Source: Oscillospiraceae bacterium | GTDB lineage: Bacteria > Bacillota > Clostridia > Oscillospirales > Acutalibacteraceae | Assembly (NCBI GenBank): GCA_031271865.1 | Contig: JAISUW010000062.1 | Coordinates: 1 to 33,442, forward strand | DNA length: 33,442 nt | Direction: 5' to 3' | In this document: positions 15,253 through 26,151 of the stretch, one piece after another | How the letters are laid out: the number at the start of each line of letters is the position of its first letter | Position numbering within the stretch: the first letter of the stretch is position 1 | Program-made: the position numbers and the translations under genes | Notes under the pieces: generated by a model | Databases searched by the model: none | What the model saw: only the letters and a program-made list of their open reading frames with translations | What the model was told of the DNA's origin: nothing

Positions 15253-16416
15253 ATGTCCAAACTCCGCCCCTACCAACTTCTACCGGAAGAGGCCTTTATG
15301 CGCAAGGCGAGCAATGTATCCAACGGCAGAAACGGTTTATATACGGACGAGATACTTCTGACTACCCGCAGCTTTGTCTGGACGAGGATGCGGATGTTTG
15401 GCGGTATCAAAGAGATACGGGTATATCCATTATACAACATCAAGGAATACAACAGGCAGCCGCAGGTCATGCAGATTCTGCATCCATTGAATAATCAGCC
15501 TGCATTGGCATTTTATTTTACGGACGGCACGGAGGAGTATTTCACTTTCCAGCTCTCCAAGCACAAGGCGCGCAAAGAAATCGCGGCATGGATAGCCGAT
15601 GTTTGCTCCGTCAGGGGCATAGCGGCGGCCGGTCCGGCAACTGCGGCGAATCCTGCGCCCATCCCGCAGCAAGTGGGGACAATGGCCGGAGACATCCGAG
15701 CGGAAATCCTCGGTGCGGCGGAGCAAATCCGTGACAGAGGCATACAACTTGGGGAAGAAATCCGCGATTCTATCCTAAGTGCCTTGCGGTTGAAACCGTT
15801 GGCACCCATACCTTCGGCGCATGAATCCCCACCGCCGCCGAAGCCTGTCTTTCCGACGCGCCGCCAACCGGAGCCGGTCGTATACATAACCGAGGAAAAC
15901 AAGCCGCAGATACTGGAAGGCTATATTCCATTTCTCCAGAGGCAAGCAGGCAAGCCGCCCTTTGCCCTGCGGATGCAGCGCGCCGTGAACCAAATCGAAG
16001 CGTATCTCTTTAAGCGGGGAGCCTGTGAGCGCATACTGGGGCAGTTGTTCACCCCAGGCGATTTGTCTTATAACTACTTCTACAGCCGCATCTCTGCGGT
16101 AGAAACGGTCATGCAATCAAACAGCTTTTACATAGCCAACCGTGTTGCCCCTTTTGATACGGAGGAGTACAGAGAGGTCATGCAGAAAGCCGCAACGAAT
16201 ACAACGGCGCAGAAGCGGCTTGCTGTCTTAGACGGCTTCTTCACAGATACGGATTCCAAGCTGGAGGAGAACGAAGAAATACTCCTGAAAGTGGATTTGC
16301 TCTTAGCGGAACTCAGCAAACTCACCACCACCAATGCGGATGCTCGCGCCTGCGAGGCGGTGATTGACGACTTGGACGGTCTGATTCAGAATACCCCCCT
16401 TTACCGCCATGGCTGA
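15253..16416 (+). CDS. Protein of unknown function, possible PH-like N-terminus and helical C-terminus
   Basis: I cannot assign this 387-residue protein. Residues 1-120 look like a small beta-barrel of PH-domain type (alternating strands such as EILLTTRSFVWTRMRM and ALAFYFTDGTEEYFTFQL, followed by a helix KARKEIAAWIADV). Residues 125-215 are a linker rich in Ala, Pro and charged residues with a PPPPKP stretch. Residues 225-387 are helical, and the segment ending EENEEILLKVDLLLAELSKL is amphipathic or coiled-coil-like. There are no membrane segments or signal peptide. AAGGAG lies 8-9 bases before the ATG. It is monocistronic with a strong promoter. The C-terminal half faintly recalls the XpaC-type family, but this is weak. 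Confidence 0.8.
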   Translation: MSKLRPYQLLPEEAFMRKASNVSNGRNGLYTDEILLTTRSFVWTRMRMFGGIKEIRVYPLYNIKEYNRQPQVMQILHPLNNQPALAFYFTDGTEEYFTFQLSKHKARKEIAAWIADVCSVRGIAAAGPATAANPAPIPQQVGTMAGDIRAEILGAAEQIRDRGIQLGEEIRDSILSALRLKPLAPIPSAHESPPPPKPVFPTRRQPEPVVYITEENKPQILEGYIPFLQRQAGKPPFALRMQRAVNQIEAYLFKRGACERILGQLFTPGDLSYNYFYSRISAVETVMQSNSFYIANRVAPFDTEEYREVMQKAATNTTAQKRLAVLDGFFTDTDSKLEENEEILLKVDLLLAELSKLTTTNADARACEAVIDDLDGLIQNTPLYRHG

Positions 16417-16461
16417 ACAAGTGAACTTTGTATAGGGAATAGGTAACAGTACCTACATACA

Positions 16462-16492
16462 AGGCAGGGGCGGCAAAATGCCGCCCCTGCCT
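16462..16492. terminator. Perfect 13-bp GC-rich hairpin between convergent genes
   Basis: Arms of 13 bases (16462-16474 and 16480-16492) enclose a five-base AAAAT loop. It lies between the convergent 387-residue gene and the transporter gene. It resembles the hairpin at 13189-13217 (GGGGCGGC core). There is no T-run, so termination is inferred from position. Confidence 0.6.
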
Positions 16493-16511
16493 GAATACCA
16501 ACCTGTCACTG

Positions 16512-18236
16512 TCAGTCATTAACTGCCATTTGTTCGCCGTCAAGTATCTTACGGCGCTCCAGAAGCTCGGCTTCCACCTGTGCCTTATCGCCGGGGTAGC
16601 GGTAGAGGAAGCGGAAGATTAGTGTTATCGCGGCGTCTACAGCCGGGACAAAGAAGATGAGGCGCGTCGCCCACTTCTGGTAACGGAAAGACTGCGTATC
16701 GGAGTTGGGTTTGAAACCCATCCAGTCCTCGAAGAAGCCGCCGGTAAAGCGGTTGACATTTGCAGCCAAGAGCTTGGAAAAGAGTCCGTCCACAGCGGTC
16801 TTGGCACCCTCCGAACGCTTGCCGGTCTTCCACTCCACATAGTCGTACATCTCATAGTTAATCATGCCGCCGGCGATGCTGTCAATACGGCCGGGAATCT
16901 GCATGAGCATATCCATCGCCAAGTAGCCGCCCAAGCGCGGGAAAGAGAGTTTCTCAATGCCGGGGATGTAGCCTTTGTCATCCATCTTGTGGCGGTTTTG
17001 GTTGGCGAAGTCCGGCAGCTTGCGCATGAAGAGGAACTTGCCTAAGTTGCCGAGGATGGCTACGCCCTGGTTGATAATCTGCATATTGCGCGGACCGCCG
17101 ACCCCGCGGATCCAAACGGGGGACACCGCCTGCGCCACCTGTGCCACGGGGGAGGAGATACTGGAGATGATCGGCAGGAGTGTCATGCCGCCGATGGGGT
17201 CTTTGCCGCCGAACCACTTGGTCTTGGGCATGGTGTACATCCAGTAGGAATTGCCGGAGATGGCGGGCGTGAATACCGTGATGAAGTTCGCAATCCAACC
17301 GAGGATGGCGTAGTTGTTGTACTTGATGATGCGGAAGGCCTCTTTCAAGCCCTCGAAGTAACCGACTTTCTCTTGGTTCTCTGTTTCTTCCGGCTCCCAG
17401 CGCTGGCGGACAAAGGAGGGAAACATATTCGCTATGGCCTGCGGGAGGAAGAACACCAAGGTGCCGAGCAGGGAGATATAGTAAATGGAATTGCCAGGGC
17501 CTTGCAGGATGGGGAACTTTTCTTGCAATACGGTCAAGCCGAAGAGTGCGGAGGGTATGTAAGCGACCATCTCTTTGAATGTGCTGCTGTAGCCGGCGGC
17601 GGTCAGAAGCCAGCCGCGCTGGTTGAGGTCCGGTGTGATACGCGCAAAGACCTTGCTGCTTGCCACGCCTGAAGCTGTCCCGATGGTATCCGCTATGGAC
17701 TTGGAGAACACCAGTACTGCCAACTGCGCTGTAATCTTCCATTCGGGGGCGACTTCCCCGATGCCGAACCAGTTGATCATGGGGAAAACTTGGCAAATCG
17801 CGCCGACCAAGGCCGAGATGCGCATGAGCGTCTTCAGGATGTTGGAGGCGAAGTGCCGGGCATCCATATAGCTGCCTAAGAGCGGGTCGTTGATTGCGTC
17901 CCAGAGATTGTAGATGATTTGCGCTACGGCGAACTTGGACTTGGTGGAGCCGAACTTGTTGGTGTAGAGCAGCTCGTGGTTGTAGCTGGAGAAGCCGGAC
18001 AGGAAGCCGTTGAAAAAGCCCGGGATGCACTGCACCGCGAACTCCCACGGACGCACACGCTCCGGTGCAAAGTTCTTTCCCGCAAACCACCGGAACGGAT
18101 GCCCCTTGGAGGCTTCCCAGCTTTCCTTGAGGGTCTGCCCTTTCTGAGCATACCCCGCGTTTTCTTTGGTGTGGGGCGCGTGCGCAGGCTCTTGCTCTGC
18201 GGGCGCGTCCCAACGGTCGCCGTTGTTGTCTGCCAT
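16512..18236 (-). CDS. MFS transporter of the GPH (MelB-like) family
   Basis: The 574-residue membrane protein has many hydrophobic segments and the GPH-family motif DAINDPLLG (113-121), which in MelB carries the cation-site aspartates. GPH transporters move sugars, glycosides or glucuronides with Na+ or H+. The first 60 residues are a hydrophilic, charged extension before the first membrane segment, and the whole protein is longer than typical (about 450-500), with extra hydrophilic segments around residues 290-310 and 420-440. AAGGAG is eight bases before the ATG. It starts 75 bases after the PBP gene on the same strand and may be cotranscribed; a weak TACAAT alone is seen in the gap. The substrate cannot be told from the sequence; peptidoglycan or glycolipid precursor movement would be speculation. 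Confidence 0.82.
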   Translation of the reverse strand: MADNNGDRWDAPAEQEPAHAPHTKENAGYAQKGQTLKESWEASKGHPFRWFAGKNFAPERVRPWEFAVQCIPGFFNGFLSGFSSYNHELLYTNKFGSTKSKFAVAQIIYNLWDAINDPLLGSYMDARHFASNILKTLMRISALVGAICQVFPMINWFGIGEVAPEWKITAQLAVLVFSKSIADTIGTASGVASSKVFARITPDLNQRGWLLTAAGYSSTFKEMVAYIPSALFGLTVLQEKFPILQGPGNSIYYISLLGTLVFFLPQAIANMFPSFVRQRWEPEETENQEKVGYFEGLKEAFRIIKYNNYAILGWIANFITVFTPAISGNSYWMYTMPKTKWFGGKDPIGGMTLLPIISSISSPVAQVAQAVSPVWIRGVGGPRNMQIINQGVAILGNLGKFLFMRKLPDFANQNRHKMDDKGYIPGIEKLSFPRLGGYLAMDMLMQIPGRIDSIAGGMINYEMYDYVEWKTGKRSEGAKTAVDGLFSKLLAANVNRFTGGFFEDWMGFKPNSDTQSFRYQKWATRLIFFVPAVDAAITLIFRFLYRYPGDKAQVEAELLERRKILDGEQMAVND

Positions 18237-18311
18237 ACGTAATTCTCCTTCGTTTGTATTGTATAATGGACTTTTGTTTGCGATTCTGCCATGGACAGCC
18301 TTTGCTTTGGC

Positions 18312-19700
18312 TTATTTGAGTTCTCTGAGCATTTTTACGGCGATGGGGTAGGCGTTGTCTTTCCCGCTGCCGCCGTGTTCTACTGTGACTACAACGGCGT
18401 AGGGCGTGGCAAGGTTCTGCGAAAAGCCGACAAACCACGCATGGGGCTTGCCGTCCTCCACTTCTGCCGTGCCGGTCTTGCCGCAGAGGCCGAGGTCACG
18501 GTTCGTGCCGCTCTTGTCGTAGTAGTTGAGGACATTGGAGTGCAAGTAGGTTTTCAGCTGCGCCGCAGTGTCTATGCGGATCTTAATCGGCGTGGCGGAC
18601 AGCAGCGAGGGTATCACCAAGCCGGAGGGGGTTTCTGTGGAGAGCGTCAGGCGGGGGGCGATGCCGTTGCCGTTGTTGGCAATGGCGCCCATAAGAGTCA
18701 GCATCTGCGCGGGGTTGGCGAGGACCGTTCCCTGCCCGATGCCTGTCCAGCCGAGTTCGATACGGCTGAGGGGCTTCTCGGGGTCTTTCTTGGGAAACTT
18801 TGAAGTGGCAAGGACAATCCCGTCGGCGTGCAGGGTCTTATTGAAGCCCATATCCTGTGCATAGGTGCGGAGCGTTTCCTCCCCCAATTCCAATGCCAGC
18901 GTGGCAAAGACCACGTTGCAGGACACATTGAAGCCTTCCTCGAAGCTCAAGTCACCGTGCTTGCCGGAGCAGGTGACCCATCCCTCGCCGGTAGCAAACT
19001 TGCCTTCGCAATGGAACGTGCGGCTGCCCAAGTCCGGGATGTTCTCAATCGCGGCGGCACCGGTCACGACCTTGAATACAGAGCCCGGTGTGTACAAACC
19101 GTTTAGGAAGCGGTTGAGGTACACGGCCTCATAGGCGCCGCCCTTGGCAAGCTGCTTCTCCGTGAACGCAGGCTTGTTCTTCGGGTCAAAGGCGGGGGCG
19201 GATACCATGCACAGCACTTCGCCGGTCTTATAGTTGTATACACCGACCGTCCCCTTGCGGCCGTTCAAGGCGCGGTAGGCACTCTTGCAGAGTTCGGCGT
19301 CTATAGACAGCGTCACATTGGAACCGCGGCCGTATTTGATTGTGCTGAACAGCCCCTGGATGCGGTTATAGCCGCTGAGGGTGTCGGCAAAGGCGTGCTG
19401 CGCCCCCGTGCCGATAATTCCGTCCACATCCCCGGCGGCATGGAGTGTGGCGCGGCGCAAATCCGAACTTGATGGCCAGACCATCTTTCCGTTCTTTGTG
19501 GAGCGCAGGGCTACCCCGTTGCGGTCAAGAATGGCACCGGTGGCTGAGGGCTGCCCCTTCGTATAAATGTGCTGGTTGGTGCGGTCGGCCGCCCATTTGC
19601 CGCCATGTACCGTGAATTGCACAACCAGAATCCCAAGCCCCGCCAGAAACGGAACAATCAGAACCAGCAGGCAAAGGGTACGGGCGGTAATACGACGCAT
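18312..19700 (-). CDS. Class B penicillin-binding protein (PbpA/PBP2-like transpeptidase)
   Basis: The 462-residue protein has one N-terminal membrane anchor (about 8-28) and an external transpeptidase domain with all three catalytic motifs: SVFK (207-210), SCN (260-262) and KTG (408-410). It is shorter than typical PBP2 (about 600 or more residues) and resembles the compact PbpA group found beside SEDS proteins. It cross-links peptidoglycan made by its SEDS partner. It follows the metallophosphoesterase by only 22 bases and lies in one operon with the FtsW/RodA-like gene, the normal pairing of a SEDS glycosyltransferase with a class B PBP. Two cysteines flank the SCN and KTG motifs. Confidence 0.93.
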   Translation of the reverse strand: MRRITARTLCLLVLIVPFLAGLGILVVQFTVHGGKWAADRTNQHIYTKGQPSATGAILDRNGVALRSTKNGKMVWPSSSDLRRATLHAAGDVDGIIGTGAQHAFADTLSGYNRIQGLFSTIKYGRGSNVTLSIDAELCKSAYRALNGRKGTVGVYNYKTGEVLCMVSAPAFDPKNKPAFTEKQLAKGGAYEAVYLNRFLNGLYTPGSVFKVVTGAAAIENIPDLGSRTFHCEGKFATGEGWVTCSGKHGDLSFEEGFNVSCNVVFATLALELGEETLRTYAQDMGFNKTLHADGIVLATSKFPKKDPEKPLSRIELGWTGIGQGTVLANPAQMLTLMGAIANNGNGIAPRLTLSTETPSGLVIPSLLSATPIKIRIDTAAQLKTYLHSNVLNYYDKSGTNRDLGLCGKTGTAEVEDGKPHAWFVGFSQNLATPYAVVVTVEHGGSGKDNAYPIAVKMLRELK

Positions 19701-19722
19701 GGGCTTCTCCTATCAGATTATC

Positions 19723-21054
19723 TTATTTCATGAACAGGCTGTAGACCCAGAGTACGGGCTTGAAGATGGGATAGTCAAGAATAACCGCAAACGTGCGCAG
19801 GTTCTGGTACATCACGGCGCGCAGGGAACGCACGGCAGAGTCTGCGCGGTAGCTGTAGAACTCCTGGTAGGTGACGGTCTTTTCACTGTAGGTATTGAGG
19901 TTCTTGGTGTTGAGCGTGATAACGCGGCAGCCGCGCATATCAATATCGCCGTAGGGTCCGAAGCCCGCGGTCGGTGTGTTGACCAAGTCCGGGTAGCCGC
20001 TGCGCTTCATGACGTAGTTGTTGATATGGTCATGCCCAAAGAAGAGTGCCGTCACGCCGGCTTCGGTGAGGGCTTTCCATTGCCCGAAGTTCGTGCGGGA
20101 GGAACCGGCACTTTCGCGCAGCCAGCCGGTGCTGCCTTTCGGTACATCGGGGGAATAATAATGGTAAGTCACAGCCAAAGAACCGTCCTTGTTCCGAACG
20201 TCTTGGCCGTTCTTGCGGTCATTGAGTGCCCATGTCAAGTAGGGCTTATCCGTTACGGGCGCTGCGCCGTCTTTCCCTGCGGGTATCTCTTTGAGATAGC
20301 CGTTGTCATAGATTTCCCGCGGCACAATGTGCTGGAAAGCGAGGGAGGGGAGCTTCTTGCCGCCGTTGGCTTTCCGAAGGTCGGCGTCAGTCTTCTTGAA
20401 CCAATTGATTTGCTCCGTGCGTACGCAGTCATAGCCGCCGCTGTCAATATACGAGCCGCTGTCAAAGAACCAGAGGTTGTAGACCGGCTTTGCGCTGCCG
20501 TTCTTGGCTATCTGTAAATAATGCGTCCCGTAGTGGTCGTTGTCCGACACCGTCTCCGACTGCTCGCCGGGTTTGGCAATGGCCTCCCAGCCGATAAAAC
20601 TCTCGTGGGCTGCGTACCACTCGTACTCCTTCTGCCGCGTCACGGAGTCATGCCCTTCCGCATCATGGTTGCCGAAAACCGCCGTGACCGGTACGCCGAT
20701 CTTATCAAAAATGTTCATGATAATATCAATCGATTGCTTGCAAGCCCAGTCCCCGAAGAACCACGGCGGAAAGCCGACGTAGTTGATATTGTCCCCTGTC
20801 AAGACAAATAAATCCGGCTTCTCTGCCTCGGCAATGTCATAGAGGAAGTCCTCTACTATGCCGCAGGTAACAAACAGCTCTTGCAGGTCGGATATCTGGA
20901 TAATCTTGAATGTGCCATCCTTTTGGAACTGCAGCGGTGCCGGTGCCGTAAACGAAAGCTCTTTCTTTGCTTTCGCCGCCGTCGGCACGCCTAAAGTCAC
21001 AAGCAGTGTCAGGATGCAGAGAATGGCTGTGATGCGCGGGCTTTTCTTTCGCAT
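19723..21054 (-). CDS. Secreted calcineurin-like metallophosphoesterase
   Basis: The 443-residue protein has a signal peptide (basic start, hydrophobic 8-22, AKA at 27-29). It contains calcineurin-like metal motifs: ISDLQ (D56, Q58), TGDN (87-89), GNHD (128-131), FQH in the middle, and FFGHDH near the C-terminal third. The first motif is DxQ where the family norm is DxH. The last residues form a hydrophobic, aromatic tail (FKPVLWVYSLF) that could tether it to the membrane. It resembles purple-acid-phosphatase-like or Dcr2-type enzymes. ATG 21054 follows AAGGAG by about eight bases and begins the signal peptide; the frame is open further upstream through a hairpin array and is not used. Its place between SEDS and PBP genes suggests a cell-wall or lipid-phosphate role (inference). 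Confidence 0.85.
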   Translation of the reverse strand: MRKKSPRITAILCILTLLVTLGVPTAAKAKKELSFTAPAPLQFQKDGTFKIIQISDLQELFVTCGIVEDFLYDIAEAEKPDLFVLTGDNINYVGFPPWFFGDWACKQSIDIIMNIFDKIGVPVTAVFGNHDAEGHDSVTRQKEYEWYAAHESFIGWEAIAKPGEQSETVSDNDHYGTHYLQIAKNGSAKPVYNLWFFDSGSYIDSGGYDCVRTEQINWFKKTDADLRKANGGKKLPSLAFQHIVPREIYDNGYLKEIPAGKDGAAPVTDKPYLTWALNDRKNGQDVRNKDGSLAVTYHYYSPDVPKGSTGWLRESAGSSRTNFGQWKALTEAGVTALFFGHDHINNYVMKRSGYPDLVNTPTAGFGPYGDIDMRGCRVITLNTKNLNTYSEKTVTYQEFYSYRADSAVRSLRAVMYQNLRTFAVILDYPIFKPVLWVYSLFMK

Positions 21055-21084
21055 GGGGGTCACTCCTTTGTGTTGTTGGGGGAG

Positions 21085-21203
21085 GCGCCGCATTGCGGTG
21101 CCGGGGGGGCGACGCCGCATTGCGGCGCAGAGGGAGGCGCCGCATTGCGGTGCCGGGGGAGGCGCCGCATTGCGGCGCAGGGGGCGACGCCGTAATACGG
21201 CGT
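21085..21203 (-). repeat. Array of five 17-base hairpins, 25-27 bp period
   Basis: Five units start at 21085, 21112, 21137, 21162 and 21187. Each is a 17-base palindrome with a GCCG...CGGC core and one central base, separated by G-rich (C-rich on the minus strand) spacers of about 8-10 bases. Units 4 and 5 are perfect palindromes of different sequence: GCCGCA/TGCGGC against GCCGTA/TACGGC, a compensatory change. The array lies in the gap between the SEDS stop and the metallophosphoesterase ribosome binding site. Confidence 0.9.
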
Positions 21204-21208
21204 CCGTC

Positions 21209-22585
21209 TCAGCTGAAGTACACATCGCCGACCACAGGAACAAACTCCCCGGTGGTTTGCGGCGGCGTCGGGGGGGTCGGTTTCGATTTGCGTATAAACG
21301 GTGCATCTTTTATATGCGGGTCATCGCGTGCGCAGGCGCGGACAAAGGCGAGAAGTCCCCAAACGGAGAGGATGCTTGTCCCGCCGCGGGACACAAAGGG
21401 GAGCGTCACGCCGGTGAAAGGAAGCAAATCCGTGGCGCCGAACACATTCAGGGCGGCTTGAATGAGCAGAAGTCCTGCGGCAGAGATAGCGGCGATGGAG
21501 TAGAAAGAACTGCGCGGGGTACGTGCCGCCCGGATGGCATAGCCGGCAATGGCAATGTAGCACAGCGGTATCAGAAAGGCGACGACGAGCCCCAGTTCCT
21601 CTGCAATGGTACCGAACACCAAATCCGTAGAAGCGGCATAGGTGCCGCGGAGTTTGCCGTTGCCCAGTCCCAGACCGAACAGACCGCCGGAGGAGGAGTA
21701 CATCAGCACTCTGGCCTGCTGCATCCCCAAATCGTATTTGTATTCCCAGACATGGCGATAGGCGGCGAAACGGTTGGCGATATACGGCCGGTAATAGATG
21801 ACAGCCGCCGCGCCGAGCACCGCCGCTGCTGTTACCAGTGTGAGGACACGCATATCCGCCGCCCGCAGCACGGACAAAAACAGGAACACACAGAAGAATA
21901 GTAGCACCGAACCGAAGTCTTTCAGCAGAACCAATGTTCCGATGCAGCCAAGGGCGAATATCATATAGCGCGTGATGGAGGGCGCTTTCTGGAGCCTGTC
22001 CAGCGTGGCGGCACCGACGAATATAAACGCGACTTTGGCAATCTCCGAGGGCTGAATGGACACCCCGCCCAAGACAATCCAGTTGTATTGGTCGCTGCTG
22101 GCATTGTCGTTCTTCATGCCCTTCAGCAAACCGATGCCGAGGTTCAAAGCGAGGAGGAGCATGGTTGCAAAAGCAACGTAAGGGCGCACGGTCATGGCGC
22201 GCTCCGGGTCGGCAATCAGCCAGAGCATTCCGGCATAGACCATCATACCCAACGCCACGGCGACTGCCTGTTTCCAGGCGTACTCCGCAGAGATGGAGCC
22301 GCAGACCGCAAGGCCTATCCCACAGAGCCAAAGGGCGAGGCACTCCGCGAGCAAATCCTTTTGGCGCATGATAACACGCACCAGCGTCAGAAAGAGCCAC
22401 TCCGCCGGGATGTAGCAGAGGAATGTGATATACAGCAAGTCCGGGACGTGCTCCTTGAGGAGGAGCGGACCGAACGTAAAGGCTTGGAACGCCGTCACCA
22501 AGACCATGGCAAGAGGCCATATCCCACGCACAGGCGCCGCCGGCGGATTTCCGGGCATGCGTACCGCCGCCAAAGGTCTAGGCAA
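21209..22585 (-). CDS. SEDS-family peptidoglycan glycosyltransferase (FtsW/RodA/SpoVE type)
   Basis: The 458-residue polytopic protein has about ten hydrophobic segments and the SEDS motifs: IQPSEIAKV, LKDFGSVLLFF (the Asp-containing catalytic region), the GLGLGNGKLRGTYAASTDLVFGTIAEELG loop and the C-terminal TGVTLPFVSRGGTS. SEDS proteins polymerise lipid II into glycan strands together with a class B PBP, which is encoded two genes downstream. The C-terminus is a Pro/Thr-rich cytoplasmic tail. A TTG start at 22585 is favoured because AAGGGGGG precedes it by seven bases; an ATG ten codons later is possible. It is first in the operon and has its own promoter. Whether it serves division or elongation cannot be told. 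Confidence 0.94.
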   Translation of the reverse strand: MPRPLAAVRMPGNPPAAPVRGIWPLAMVLVTAFQAFTFGPLLLKEHVPDLLYITFLCYIPAEWLFLTLVRVIMRQKDLLAECLALWLCGIGLAVCGSISAEYAWKQAVAVALGMMVYAGMLWLIADPERAMTVRPYVAFATMLLLALNLGIGLLKGMKNDNASSDQYNWIVLGGVSIQPSEIAKVAFIFVGAATLDRLQKAPSITRYMIFALGCIGTLVLLKDFGSVLLFFCVFLFLSVLRAADMRVLTLVTAAAVLGAAAVIYYRPYIANRFAAYRHVWEYKYDLGMQQARVLMYSSSGGLFGLGLGNGKLRGTYAASTDLVFGTIAEELGLVVAFLIPLCYIAIAGYAIRAARTPRSSFYSIAAISAAGLLLIQAALNVFGATDLLPFTGVTLPFVSRGGTSILSVWGLLAFVRACARDDPHIKDAPFIRKSKPTPPTPPQTTGEFVPVVGDVYFS

Positions 22586-22620
22586 TGCAATTCCCCCCTT
22601 TTACACACTTTTCTTTATCT

Positions 22621-22649
22621 ATTATACATTATAATGAATCGGATTGCAA
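22621..22649 (-). promoter_or_regulatory. Sigma-A promoter for the SEDS-phosphoesterase-PBP operon
   Basis: On the minus strand TTGCAA (22644-22649) and TATAAT (22621-22626) are 17 bases apart, about 30 bases before the start codon of the SEDS gene. Confidence 0.7.
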
Positions 22650-22700
22650 GAGAAAATTTCACCGGGCAAACCGTACCGGTCAGAATGTTACACAAAACAC

Positions 22701-22729
22701 TTGATTAAACCGCGGGTTTGTGGTACAAT
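22701..22729 (+). promoter_or_regulatory. Sigma-A promoter for secA
   Basis: TTGATT (22701-22706) and TACAAT (22724-22729) are 17 bases apart. The predicted start near 22736 leaves room for either of two in-frame start codons (GTG 22765 and ATG 22825). Confidence 0.7.
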
Positions 22730-22824
22730 ATATTTTGGTATATGGCATAAAGGGGGAAGTCTGCGTGCTTGCCTACTGCAAACGGACAAGCCCGCCCCTA
22801 AGTACAGAAACGAAAGGCAGACCC

Positions 22825-25632
<2,808 letters not shown>

Positions 25633-25670
25633 TACAAAAAGCAAGAGGCAAGAAGTTACAGAGGCAAGAG

Positions 25671-26090
25671 GGCGGTTGCAAAAAACATTTTCGTCAAATT
25701 CACGATTGTCCAAGCACAAAAACCCGGATTCATTGTCAGAATGCACAAAACACGAGGCAAGAGCAAGAGACAAGAGGGCGGTTGCAAGAGACATTTTCGT
25801 CAAATTCACGATTGTTCAAACACAAAAACCCGGATTCATTGTCAGAATGCACAAAACATGGCAAGAGCAAGAGGCAAGAGGGCGGTTGCAAAAAACATTT
25901 TCGTCAAATTCACGATTGTCTAAGCACAAAAACCCGGATTCATTGTCAGAATGCACAAAACACGAGGCAAGAGCAAGAGACAAGAAGGCGGTTGCAAGAG
26001 ACATTTTCGTCAAATTCACGATTGTTCAGGTCCAAAAACCCGGATTCATTGTCAGAATGCACAAAACATGGCAAGAGCAAGAGGCAAAAT
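25671..26090. repeat. Four tandem repeats of 104-106 bp after secA (A-B-A-B)
   Basis: Units begin at 25671, 25777, 25881 and 25987 with GGCGGTTGCAA and share a core with ACATTTTCGTCAAATTCACG, then AAAAACCCGGATTCATTGTC and AGAATGCACAAAACA. Units 1 and 3 resemble each other (AAAAAACA after the start, CACGAGGC at the end), and so do 2 and 4 (AAGAGACA, CATGGC), so a 210-bp pair was duplicated. The array fills almost the whole gap between secA and the next gene. No ribosome binding site supports translation of the open frames inside it. Confidence 0.93.
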
Positions 26091-26151
26091 AATGTGATGG
26101 TTACAAACGGTAACAAAAAAAATCCATATATTGGACAAGGAGATGGTCGTT

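Noticed and set aside
16978-18438. Long minus-strand open frame of 486 codons
   Set aside because: It overlaps the transporter gene in another frame; the product is Arg/His/Pro-rich low-complexity, with no domain, and the transporter frame has the GPH motif and a good ribosome binding site.
25671-26090. CRISPR array
   Set aside because: Units of 104-106 bases are joined directly without unique spacers, and there are no cas genes.
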